The notes under the pieces are model-generated. The model ran no database searches and had not been told where the DNA came from. It saw only the letters and a list, made by a program, of their open reading frames with translations. From the NCBI GenBank assembly GCA_022615255.1, contig JAKEHC010000190.1, positions 1-5,493 of the forward strand: a stretch of 5,493 bases of DNA, read 5' to 3'. A program made the position numbers and the translations under genes. The stretch comes from Candidatus Dadabacteria bacterium. GTDB lineage: Bacteria; Desulfobacterota_D; UBA1144; Nemesobacterales; CSP1-2. How positions within the stretch are numbered: the first letter of the stretch is position 1; each line of letters starts with the position of its first letter. Below, one piece after another: positions 1 through 5,493 of the stretch.

Positions 1-86
1 GTGCATAGCGTAAGGAATTATGCGGCACGGATAGAAGGCTGAGCTAGAATTTTTACAATTTTACTTGCACTGTTTTTTCATAGAAG

Positions 87-106
87 GCGGGACTTTCCAG
101 TTCCGC
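87..106. repeat. Short hairpin-forming inverted repeat
   Basis: GCGGGACT (87-94) pairs with AGTTCCGC (99-106) around a 4-nt loop (TTCC). The 8-bp stem has one G-T wobble at 91/102 when read as + strand RNA. No T-run follows on the + strand. On the minus strand the six T at 73-78 become A, so it is not an intrinsic terminator in either direction. It lies in a gene-free stretch about 24 bp left of the larger palindromic repeat and may belong to the same intergenic structure. Confidence 0.35.
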
Positions 107-129
107 ATTCATAGTCTGGTCATTAGGAC

Positions 130-194
130 CCTGAGCCGAAGCCCTGAACCCTTCGGCTGTGCTCAGGATAAACTCCGTGAAGGGTCAGCGAGGG
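130..194. repeat. REP-like palindromic intergenic repeat
   Basis: This GC-rich block stands out from its AT-rich surroundings and contains nested inverted repeats. Positions 130-141 (CCTG then AGCCGAAG) pair with 151-158 (CTTCGGCT) and 164-167 (CAGG). This gives a 12-bp stem with a 9-nt loop and a 5-nt bulge at 159-163. An alternative stem pairs ACCCTTC (148-154) with GAAGGGT (179-185), so the two structures compete for 148-158. From memory, the CCCTTCG...GCTCAGG...GTGAAGGG layout resembles short dispersed repeats found between genes in several environmental bacterial genomes. Only one copy lies in this window, so dispersal is an inference. It could also be an RNA structure or a remnant of the end of an upstream transcript. 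No T-run follows it, so it is not a standard terminator. Confidence 0.55.
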
Positions 195-281
195 GGAAGC
201 AATCCCGTCCTAAATAATTTCCATTTGTCTGATAAGGTCAACAACTTGCTTATAGAGTTGGTGATTAAATAAAGCTGGTAT

Positions 282-962
282 ATGATAGAAGAGTTTGCCC
301 AAAACCTGTGGGTAGCCGAGGATGAAAAGTTCTCGGTTGGGGGTCTGCAAATTGGAAGTCGCATGACAATAATTCGTTTAAATGATGGCGATTTGTTTGT
401 TCATTCACCGATAGCGCTTTTAAAAATAATAAAAGACTCGATTGATTCCATTGGAAAGCCGAAATTCATAATCGCTCCTAATACAATGCATCATACGTTT
501 TTGAAAAGGTTTTATGATCAATATCCGGAGGCAGAGCTGTATATAGTCCCGGGGCTAAGGAAAAAGCGTCATGATCTCTCTTTTGCGAAAGAATTATCGG
601 GAGGAACAACCTACCCTTGGAACGATGAAATTAAACAACATCATGTTAAGGGGATACCCAAATTAGAGGAGGTCGTATTCTTTCATGCAGAAAGTAGGAC
701 TTTGATATTAACAGACTTGGCTTTTTATATTACTCCTGATAAACCCTTTTTCACACGTTTGTTCTTTAGCTTAAATGGTGTATACGATAAATTCGGTCCC
801 TCGAGAATATTCAAAAACTTTCTGCTGAAGGACACATCCGAATTCAAAAAATCAGTTGAATACATTTTGACATGGGATTTTGAAAGAATCATCATATCGC
901 ATGGAAAACTCATAGGAAGGGATGGAAAAGCGATATTCACTGATGCTTTTAGCATAGTTTAA
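282..962 (+). CDS. DUF4336 domain-containing protein
   Basis: The 226-residue protein matches the DUF4336 family over its whole length, judged by eye. It opens with the typical F-x-x-N-L-W-V-A segment (residues 5-12), followed by an R-M-T-I-I-R-L stretch and F-V-H-S-P-I (39-44). It then has P-N-T-M-H-H (66-71), L-T-D (143-145) and I-S-H-G (205-208). The family is regarded as related to the metallo-beta-lactamase fold. H41, H70, H71, D145 and H207 are candidate metal-site residues, although the classical H-x-H-x-D-H motif is absent and N67-x-x-H70-H71 stands in its place. No signal peptide or membrane segment is seen, so it is probably cytoplasmic. Substrate and function are unknown. The ATG at 282 keeps the full family N-terminus, but only a weak SD (GG at 277-278) precedes it. 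By eye the gene is more AT-rich than acnA and icd. It is separated from acnA by 181 bp and is probably its own transcription unit. Confidence 0.85.
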   Translation: MIEEFAQNLWVAEDEKFSVGGLQIGSRMTIIRLNDGDLFVHSPIALLKIIKDSIDSIGKPKFIIAPNTMHHTFLKRFYDQYPEAELYIVPGLRKKRHDLSFAKELSGGTTYPWNDEIKQHHVKGIPKLEEVVFFHAESRTLILTDLAFYITPDKPFFTRLFFSLNGVYDKFGPSRIFKNFLLKDTSEFKKSVEYILTWDFERIIISHGKLIGRDGKAIFTDAFSIV

Positions 963-1077
963 TATATAAGACTAATCCACATATAATTCATTTGAGTCCA
1001 AGCTGTGTTTTGATCAGTTCACAAAGGCTATTTTAACTTCAGAATTGGATAAATTTTTAAGAATGAATTTTCTTATT
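963..1077. other. AT-rich intergenic DNA between DUF4336 gene and acnA
   Basis: No gene is seen on either strand. The only structure is a 6-bp inverted repeat, TAAGAA (1058-1063) with TTCTTA (1070-1075), in very AT-rich sequence just upstream of the acnA promoter boxes. No GC-rich hairpin with a T-run follows the DUF4336 stop, so no intrinsic terminator can be called for that gene. Confidence 0.5.
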
Positions 1078-1096
1078 TATACTCCTAGTATATACT
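1078..1096 (+). promoter_or_regulatory. Candidate acnA promoter -10 boxes
   Basis: Two copies of TATACT, a good -10 hexamer, lie at 1078-1083 and 1091-1096, within an AT-rich run 48-66 bp before the acnA start. The upstream -35 matches are poor: TTTTAA at 1055-1060 for the first box and TTTTCT at 1068-1073 for the second, each with a 17-bp spacer. A weak -35 would fit a promoter that needs an activator, but that is inference. Transcription would start near 1090 or 1103. Confidence 0.35.
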
Positions 1097-1111
1097 ACAA
1101 GTAAGTGTAGT
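1086..1111. promoter_or_regulatory. Symmetric operator-like element before acnA
   Basis: Two perfect dyads overlap here. TAGTATATACTA (1086-1097) is a 12-bp palindrome that contains the second -10-like box. ACTACA (1094-1099) and TGTAGT (1106-1111) form a 6-bp inverted repeat with a 6-bp centre. Their position across the likely -10 and transcription start is where a repressor dimer would sit. No regulator gene is visible in the window, so the binding protein is unknown. AT-rich DNA gives such palindromes by chance fairly often, so this is a candidate only. Confidence 0.35.
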
Positions 1112-1130
1112 TGTAAGCTAAAATCATAAT

Positions 1131-1136
1131 GGGGAG
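1131..1136 (+). promoter_or_regulatory. acnA ribosome binding site that sets the start
   Basis: GGGGAG lies 7 nt before the ATG at 1144 and is a strong SD. The in-frame ATG at 1129 overlaps this SD and has no purine-rich site upstream of it (the preceding bases are AAAATCATA). The SD therefore favours 1144 over 1129, shortening the protein by five residues. Confidence 0.7.
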
Positions 1137-1143
1137 AAAAGTA

Positions 1144-3858
1144 ATGGGTAAAAAAAATCCTTTCAATAAGGTTATCTCATCTTTAAAAACCAGTCATGGG
1201 GCGTTCAAATTCTACTCCCTCAAGAGTCTTGGCGACGCTTTAAAGGTTGACATATCTCGTCATCCTTTTTCGATTAAAATTCTTATAGAAAACGTTCTTA
1301 GGCACTGTGATGGAAATCTTGTAACAGAGGATGACGTAAGAGCGATTGCCAGTTGGAATGCTAAAAAACCAGCCGAAAGTGAGATTCCTTTCTTGCCCGC
1401 CCGCGTCATGCTTCAGGATTTTACCGGGGTTCCATGCGTTGCGGATTTGGCGGCAATGCGTTCTGCAGTTCACAAGATGGACGGGGACACAAAGCGGATT
1501 AATCCTATAGTCCCTGTTGATCTCGTTATAGATCACTCGGTGCAGGTTGACTACTTTGGTTCACCCGGAGCCTTTGAGGCTAATGTGGAAAGGGAGTTTG
1601 AGCGTAACCGTGAACGATATGTATTCCTTAGATGGGCGCAGAAGGCATTTGATAAATTCAGAGTGGTGCCGCCCGGCACAGGCATTGTCCATCAGGTTAA
1701 TCTCGAATATCTGGCTAAGGTTGTTCAGTCTGATGGATTAAACGGCGATACCGTCTTATTTCCAGACACCCTTGTCGGGACTGATTCTCATACCACGATG
1801 ATTAACGGCTTAGGTGTGTTAGGCTGGGGTGTTGGGGGAATTGAAGCAGAAGCCTGCATGTTAGGCCAGCCTCTTTACATGCCTGTCCCTGAGGTCGTCG
1901 GATTCAAATTAACTGGTGAGCTGGTAGAAGGCGCAACTGCAACCGATCTAGTGCTAATTGTTACACAGATATTGAGACAAAAAGGGGTTGTGGAAAAGTT
2001 TGTCGAGTTCTTTGGTCCTGGTCTGAGTCGGCTAACCCTAGCAGACCGCGCCACAGTTGCTAATATGTCACCGGAGTATGGGGCAACTATGGGTTTCTTC
2101 CCGGTAGATGGGGAGACTCTTAATTATCTTCGAGGGACAGGTCGAGATAATGAGCTCGTTGAGCTTGTTGAACACTACACGAAATCTCAAGGCATGTTCA
2201 GAACCGATGACATGCCGGACCCTGTTTATAGTGAAGTCTTGGAATTAGACATGAGAACGGTTGAACCATGCCTGGCTGGTCCCAGACGTCCACAGGATCG
2301 GGTGCCTCTTAAAGAGATGAAAAGGTCTTTCGGAGCAGTTTTAAAGAGCTACCTTACAAAAGAGAAGAAGGGCGCTCAAGCCACGGGAGCTGATGACAAA
2401 GCCGAGCTAAAGATGAATGGCCACAAGGCAACGCTAACCCATGGCTCTGTAGTGATTTCCGCTATAACGAGTTGTACAAACACGTCCAATCCGTCTGTTA
2501 TGATTGGCGCCGGGCTTTTGGCTAAAAAGGCGGTTGAACGAGGTCTTAAAGTCAATCCTGCCGTAAAAACAAGTTTGGCGCCTGGCTCGCGGGTTGTGAC
2601 GGATTATCTTAAAGGATCAGGTTTGATGCCATATCTAGAGGCGTTGGGTTTTCATTTAGTCGGATATGGCTGTACTACCTGTATCGGGAACAGCGGGCCG
2701 TTGCCGGAACAGGTAGCCGATGCGGTTAAGAAAAATGACCTTACGGTTGCATCAGTTCTGAGTGGCAACAGAAACTTTGAGGGTCGTATCAACCCACTTA
2801 CTAAAATGAGTTACCTTGCATCTCCACCTCTCGTAGTTGCTTATGCGATTGCCGGGACGGTTAATATAGATATGCTAAACGAGCCGCTGGGGGTTGGTAA
2901 AGCCGGTAAGCCTGTATTTCTCAGGGATATTTGGCCATCTCAGGACGAGGTCAGGAGAACGATTGAGAAGACGCTCAACCCTGAGCTTTTTAGAACACGG
3001 TATGCAAGCGTCTTTGAGGGTGATGCAGAATGGAAGAAATTATCTACGCCTCATGGAAACATGTACGAGTGGGATCCGAGGTCAACCTACATTCAGGAGC
3101 CGCCGTTCTTTAAGGATCTCCCACTTGAGCCACCCGGGTTACAAAATATAAAACGTGCGCGCGTCCTTGCTTTACTTGGAGACTCTGTGACAACAGACCA
3201 TATATCGCCTGCCGGGGATATTCCGGCAGATGGACCTGCGGGAGGGTTTCTGATCGAGCGCGGCGTTACAAAGAGGGAGTTCAACAGCTTTGGAGCGCGT
3301 CGCGGCAACCATGAGGTCATGATTCGCGGCACCCTGGCAAACATCAGGCTTAAGAACTTAATGGTTCCAGGCACGGAAGGCGGTTTCACTATACATGTTC
3401 CAACGAATGAAAAAATGAGCATTTATGAAGCTTCAATAAGATACAAGACTGAGGGTATACCGCTTATCATAATTGCGGGAAAGGAATACGGGAGCGGCAG
3501 CTCACGTGACTGGGCGGCAAAGGGAACGATGTTGTTAGGGGTCAAAGCAGTGATCGCCGAGAGTTATGAGCGGATTCATCGAAGCAACCTGGTCGGGATG
3601 GGCGTTCTTCCCCTTCAGTTTAAACCTGATGAAAACAGGGAAACACTTAATCTCACGGGGTTTGAGGAATATGGCATAGAAGGGGTTAACGGTGATCTTG
3701 CGCCTCGCAAAGAGGTGGTTGTTAACGCAAAGCGAAGCGATGGCAGTAAAATTAAGTTTAAGGCGATATGTCGTTTAGACAGCCTGATTGAGATTGAGTA
3801 CTATCGTAACGGCGGTATTCTTCAGACCGTGCTCAGGCAAATGATGAGGGGTAGCTGA
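1144..3858 (+). CDS. acnA: Aconitate hydratase, AcnA/IRP type
   Basis: The 904-residue enzyme interconverts citrate and isocitrate through cis-aconitate in the TCA cycle, in the cytoplasm, using a [4Fe-4S] cluster. Numbered from the ATG at 1144, the cluster cysteines are Cys444 (in S-C-T-N-T-S-N-P), Cys510 and Cys513 (in G-C-T-T-C-I-G-N). The 66 and 3 residue spacings equal those of E. coli AcnA and animal IRP1. Other family motifs are L-Q-D-F-T-G-V-P (90-97), G-T-D-S-H-T-T (212-218), S-L-A-P-G-S-R (477-483), G-N-R-N-F-E-G-R (541-548), G-D-S-V-T-T-D-H-I-S-P (679-689) and, in the C-terminal swivel domain, Y-G-S-G-S-S-R-D-W (782-790). The length is close to E. coli AcnA (about 890) and all key residues are present, so it should be active. 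The lysine- and alanine-rich stretch at about 400-425 is the usual variable linker. An alternative ATG at 1129 lacks an SD. The gene is followed after 112 bp by icd, the next pathway step. Members of this family can bind RNA when the cluster is lost; nothing here tests that. Confidence 0.97.
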   Translation: MGKKNPFNKVISSLKTSHGAFKFYSLKSLGDALKVDISRHPFSIKILIENVLRHCDGNLVTEDDVRAIASWNAKKPAESEIPFLPARVMLQDFTGVPCVADLAAMRSAVHKMDGDTKRINPIVPVDLVIDHSVQVDYFGSPGAFEANVEREFERNRERYVFLRWAQKAFDKFRVVPPGTGIVHQVNLEYLAKVVQSDGLNGDTVLFPDTLVGTDSHTTMINGLGVLGWGVGGIEAEACMLGQPLYMPVPEVVGFKLTGELVEGATATDLVLIVTQILRQKGVVEKFVEFFGPGLSRLTLADRATVANMSPEYGATMGFFPVDGETLNYLRGTGRDNELVELVEHYTKSQGMFRTDDMPDPVYSEVLELDMRTVEPCLAGPRRPQDRVPLKEMKRSFGAVLKSYLTKEKKGAQATGADDKAELKMNGHKATLTHGSVVISAITSCTNTSNPSVMIGAGLLAKKAVERGLKVNPAVKTSLAPGSRVVTDYLKGSGLMPYLEALGFHLVGYGCTTCIGNSGPLPEQVADAVKKNDLTVASVLSGNRNFEGRINPLTKMSYLASPPLVVAYAIAGTVNIDMLNEPLGVGKAGKPVFLRDIWPSQDEVRRTIEKTLNPELFRTRYASVFEGDAEWKKLSTPHGNMYEWDPRSTYIQEPPFFKDLPLEPPGLQNIKRARVLALLGDSVTTDHISPAGDIPADGPAGGFLIERGVTKREFNSFGARRGNHEVMIRGTLANIRLKNLMVPGTEGGFTIHVPTNEKMSIYEASIRYKTEGIPLIIIAGKEYGSGSSRDWAAKGTMLLGVKAVIAESYERIHRSNLVGMGVLPLQFKPDENRETLNLTGFEEYGIEGVNGDLAPRKEVVVNAKRSDGSKIKFKAICRLDSLIEIEYYRNGGILQTVLRQMMRGS

Positions 3859-3905
3859 AACAACATTGTAAGGCTTGGTTTATTATTCTTATTCTGGGCT
3901 TAAAT

Positions 3906-3933
3906 TTGTTTTTTTATCAAATCCATGTATATT
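3906..3933 (+). promoter_or_regulatory. Candidate icd promoter
   Basis: TTGTTT (3906-3911) and TATATT (3928-3933) are separated by 16 bp. The -10 matches consensus at five of six positions and the -35 at three of six. Transcription would start near 3940, giving an icd leader of about 30 nt. This fits the 112-bp gap after acnA, which is long for a purely co-transcribed pair. The T-run at 3909-3915 has only a weak stem around it (ATTTG 3904-3908 with CAAAT 3918-3922), so no real terminator separates the genes and read-through from acnA remains likely. Confidence 0.4.
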
Positions 3934-3955
3934 CAATTCCAAAAAAATTCCTATA

Positions 3956-3963
3956 GAGAGGGG
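3956..3963 (+). promoter_or_regulatory. icd ribosome binding site that sets the start
   Basis: GAGAGGGG ends 7 nt before the ATG at 3971, a strong SD at ideal distance. It decides against an upstream in-frame TTG at 3875, which would add 32 residues read from AT-rich intergenic DNA with no resemblance to the family N-terminus. Confidence 0.75.
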
Positions 3964-3970
3964 TCATGTT

Positions 3971-5230
3971 ATGTCTTCACCCGCACCACCAAGTGAAGGG
4001 CAAAAAATAGGGATTGATAAAGAGAAGGGAAGGCTTGTAGTTCCTGACAATCCTATTATTCCATTTATAGAAGGGGATGGAACGGGACCCGATATTTGGC
4101 GCGCTTCTCAACACGTTTTTGATTCGGCAGTTAAAAAGGCTTATAATGGAAAAAAGAAGATAGTTTGGCTTGAAGTTCTTGCCGGTGAAAAAGCGTACAA
4201 TACACTTGGAACCTGGCTTCCAGATGAAACACTTGAAGCTATAAAGGAATACATAGTTGCCATAAAAGGGCCTCTTACAACACCCGTCGGCGGAGGTATT
4301 AGGAGTTTAAATGTCGCCCTAAGACAATTGCTTGATCTTTACGCCTGTGTTCGTCCTGTGAGGTATATTAAAGGGACCCCTGCTCCTGTAAAAAGACCGG
4401 AGCTGATGGACTTAGTAATTTTCAGGGAAAACACTGAAGATGTTTATTCTGGAATCGAGTGGAAAAGCGGCTCACCAGAGATAAAAAAGCTTATTAAGTA
4501 TTTAAAGCGCAACTTTAAGGTGAATATCCGTGAAGATTCTGGGATTGGAATCAAACCGATAAGCCCTTTTGGCACAAAGAGGCTTATGAAGCATGCTGTC
4601 AGATATGCGATTGCGAGAAAGAGAAAGAGCGTAACCCTTGTTCACAAGGGAAACATCATGAAGTTTACAGAGGGCGCTTTCAAGGAATGGGGCTATGAAC
4701 TCGCACGTGAGGAATTCGGGTCAGTAACAATAACTGAGGATGAACTCTGGACCAAATATGACGGTCGAATGCCGGAGGGTAAGATTCTGATTAAAGACAG
4801 GATTGCAGATAATATGTTTCAGCAGATTTTAACCAGACCCGATGAGTATGAAGTGGTTGCAACCCCTAACCTCAACGGCGATTATCTATCCGATGCGTGT
4901 GCCGCTCAGGTAGGCGGACTCGGAATGGCTCCTGGGGGGAATATTGGTGATTTCCACGCTGTGTTTGAAGCGACACACGGAACGGCTCCAAAATATGCAG
5001 GGCAGGATAAGGTAAATCCTGGCTCCGTGATACTCTCTGGCGTAATGATGCTTGGGTATATCCGTTGGAATGAGGCTGCCAATCTAATCGTTAGAGCTAT
5101 GGAAAAAACTATTTCTCAAAAGAAGGTTACATATGACCTTCATCGCCAGCTCGAAGGCGCGACATTGCTTAAGTGTTCTGAGTTTGGGAACGCAATAATA
5201 TCAAATATGGATTCCGTACACGGCGAGTAA
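3971..5230 (+). CDS. icd: NADP-dependent isocitrate dehydrogenase
   Basis: The 419-residue enzyme, close to the 416 of E. coli Icd, oxidatively decarboxylates isocitrate to 2-oxoglutarate and makes NADPH, as a cytoplasmic homodimer needing Mg2+ or Mn2+. The N-terminal block I-P-F-I-E-G-D-G-T-G-P-D (30-41) is typical. The isocitrate-binding segment P-L-T-T-P-V-G-G-G-I-R-S-L-N (101-114) holds Ser112, with Arg118, Arg128 and Arg152 following. Tyr159 and Lys226 match the catalytic Tyr160 and Lys230 of E. coli. Asp280, Asp304 and Asp308 match its metal-binding aspartates. NADP preference is supported by Lys341-Tyr342, Val348, Tyr388 and Arg392, equivalents of the E. coli 2'-phosphate-binding set. 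The ATG at 3971 has a strong SD and gives the family's normal N-terminus. acnA lies just upstream. Ser112 is the equivalent of the serine phosphorylated by AceK in E. coli, but no aceK is in the window. Confidence 0.97.
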   Translation: MSSPAPPSEGQKIGIDKEKGRLVVPDNPIIPFIEGDGTGPDIWRASQHVFDSAVKKAYNGKKKIVWLEVLAGEKAYNTLGTWLPDETLEAIKEYIVAIKGPLTTPVGGGIRSLNVALRQLLDLYACVRPVRYIKGTPAPVKRPELMDLVIFRENTEDVYSGIEWKSGSPEIKKLIKYLKRNFKVNIREDSGIGIKPISPFGTKRLMKHAVRYAIARKRKSVTLVHKGNIMKFTEGAFKEWGYELAREEFGSVTITEDELWTKYDGRMPEGKILIKDRIADNMFQQILTRPDEYEVVATPNLNGDYLSDACAAQVGGLGMAPGGNIGDFHAVFEATHGTAPKYAGQDKVNPGSVILSGVMMLGYIRWNEAANLIVRAMEKTISQKKVTYDLHRQLEGATLLKCSEFGNAIISNMDSVHGE

Positions 5231-5329
5231 ATAACCATAACTGAGAAACTGTCCTATTCTTGTGAAGGTTTGAATTAAAAATGAAAATGGTAATTCGTAA
5301 TCTCTATAATTCATATAGGATTAAATTCA
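5231..5329. other. AT-rich gap between icd and the Tat-signal gene
   Basis: No GC-rich stem with a T-run is present, so no terminator can be assigned to icd. The sequence holds a tiny frame of 18 codons from ATG 5281 that stops at 5337 and overlaps the Tat gene start. It has no SD and no recognisable product and is probably chance. Confidence 0.4.
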
Positions 5330-5493
5330 TTGAATAAAACAGGTGACTCTGGACAATTTAATAGAAGAAGGTTCATCGGAATATTGACCGGAATATCCAT
5401 ATCCGCTGCAGTTATACCTACTGCGTACTTTGCCTTTTTCAGGAAGAGAAAAAAGGAGATCTCTCCAAGTTCGAGAAGCTTAATTAATGGACA
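5330..5493 (+). CDS. Partial protein with twin-arginine (Tat) signal, 3' end outside window
   Basis: An open frame starts at TTG 5330 and stays open for 54 codons to the window edge. AGGA (5317-5320) lies 9 nt before the TTG, a plausible SD, and no ATG or GTG occurs in frame after the upstream stop at 5291. The N-terminus has N-R-R-R-F-I-G at residues 11-17, a good match to the Tat motif (S/T-R-R-x-F-L-K). A hydrophobic stretch (about 16-37) follows, then a basic run R-K-R-K-K (38-42). No clear A-x-A cleavage site precedes the basic run, so the segment could remain as a membrane anchor. Tat substrates are usually folded cofactor proteins such as Rieske, iron-sulphur or molybdopterin enzymes, but the mature domain is not in the window and the function cannot be named. 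The gene begins 99 bp after icd, with no clear terminator between them. Confidence 0.65.
   Translation, partial: MNKTGDSGQFNRRRFIGILTGISISAAVIPTAYFAFFRKRKKEISPSSRSLING

Noticed and set aside
1..42. Open frame from the left edge to TGA at 40-42 as the tail of an upstream gene
   Set aside because: Only 13 codons are visible, which cannot be told from chance; the other two forward frames stop within the first 12 bases.
725..955. Antisense open frame of 76 codons inside the DUF4336 gene
   Set aside because: The forward frame matches a known family over the same bases; the antisense frame has no recognisable features.
1240..1536. Antisense open frame of 98 codons inside acnA
   Set aside because: It overlaps conserved aconitase sequence and shows no family motif.
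3093..3422. Antisense open frame of 109 codons inside acnA
   Set aside because: It lies fully opposite the conserved C-terminal aconitase domain, has no recognisable protein features and is a shadow of the coding strand.
3904..3922. T-run at 3909-3915 as an intrinsic terminator after acnA
   Set aside because: The flanking stem is only 5 AT-rich base pairs and the T-run lies in the loop, not after the stem.
3875..3970. A 32-residue N-terminal extension of Icd from TTG 3875
   Set aside because: It is AT-rich intergenic sequence without an SD at the TTG, bears no likeness to Icd N-termini, and a strong SD precedes ATG 3971.
5281..5337. Small 18-codon frame between icd and the Tat gene as a leader peptide
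   Set aside because: There is no SD, no run of regulatory codons and no attenuator-like hairpin nearby.

Overview
This 5.5 kb window looks like ordinary chromosomal DNA from a Gram-negative, moderately low-GC bacterium. The taxon cannot be fixed from the sequence. The evidence for this type of organism is an AcnA/IRP-type aconitase, an isocitrate dehydrogenase very close in layout to the E. coli NADP enzyme, good Shine-Dalgarno (SD) sites, AT-rich intergenic DNA and a twin-arginine export signal at the right edge. All genes read on the + strand.

Layout: positions 1-281 hold no convincing gene. They contain two hairpins, one of which (about 130-194) resembles the short dispersed palindromic repeats seen between genes in many environmental bacteria. 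Positions 282-962 encode a DUF4336 protein, probably of metallo-beta-lactamase-like fold and unknown function. An AT-rich 181-bp gap follows, with promoter-like boxes and two overlapping symmetric elements just before acnA (1144-3858, aconitate hydratase). A 112-bp gap with its own promoter-like sequence and a strong SD leads to icd (3971-5230, NADP-dependent isocitrate dehydrogenase). After 99 bp, the first 54 codons of a probable Tat-exported or Tat-inserted protein run off the right edge from a TTG start at 5330.

AcnA and Icd catalyse consecutive steps of the oxidative TCA branch: citrate to isocitrate, then isocitrate to 2-oxoglutarate with CO2 and NADPH. Their adjacency makes a small metabolic cluster. 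The gap between them suggests that icd can also be transcribed separately. The DUF4336 gene and the Tat gene have no visible functional tie to the pair.

I found no sign of a new multi-gene system. The points most worth checking are the symmetric elements at the acnA promoter, the dispersed-repeat candidate at the left end, the truncated Tat gene, and the Icd serine at the position phosphorylated by AceK in E. coli.
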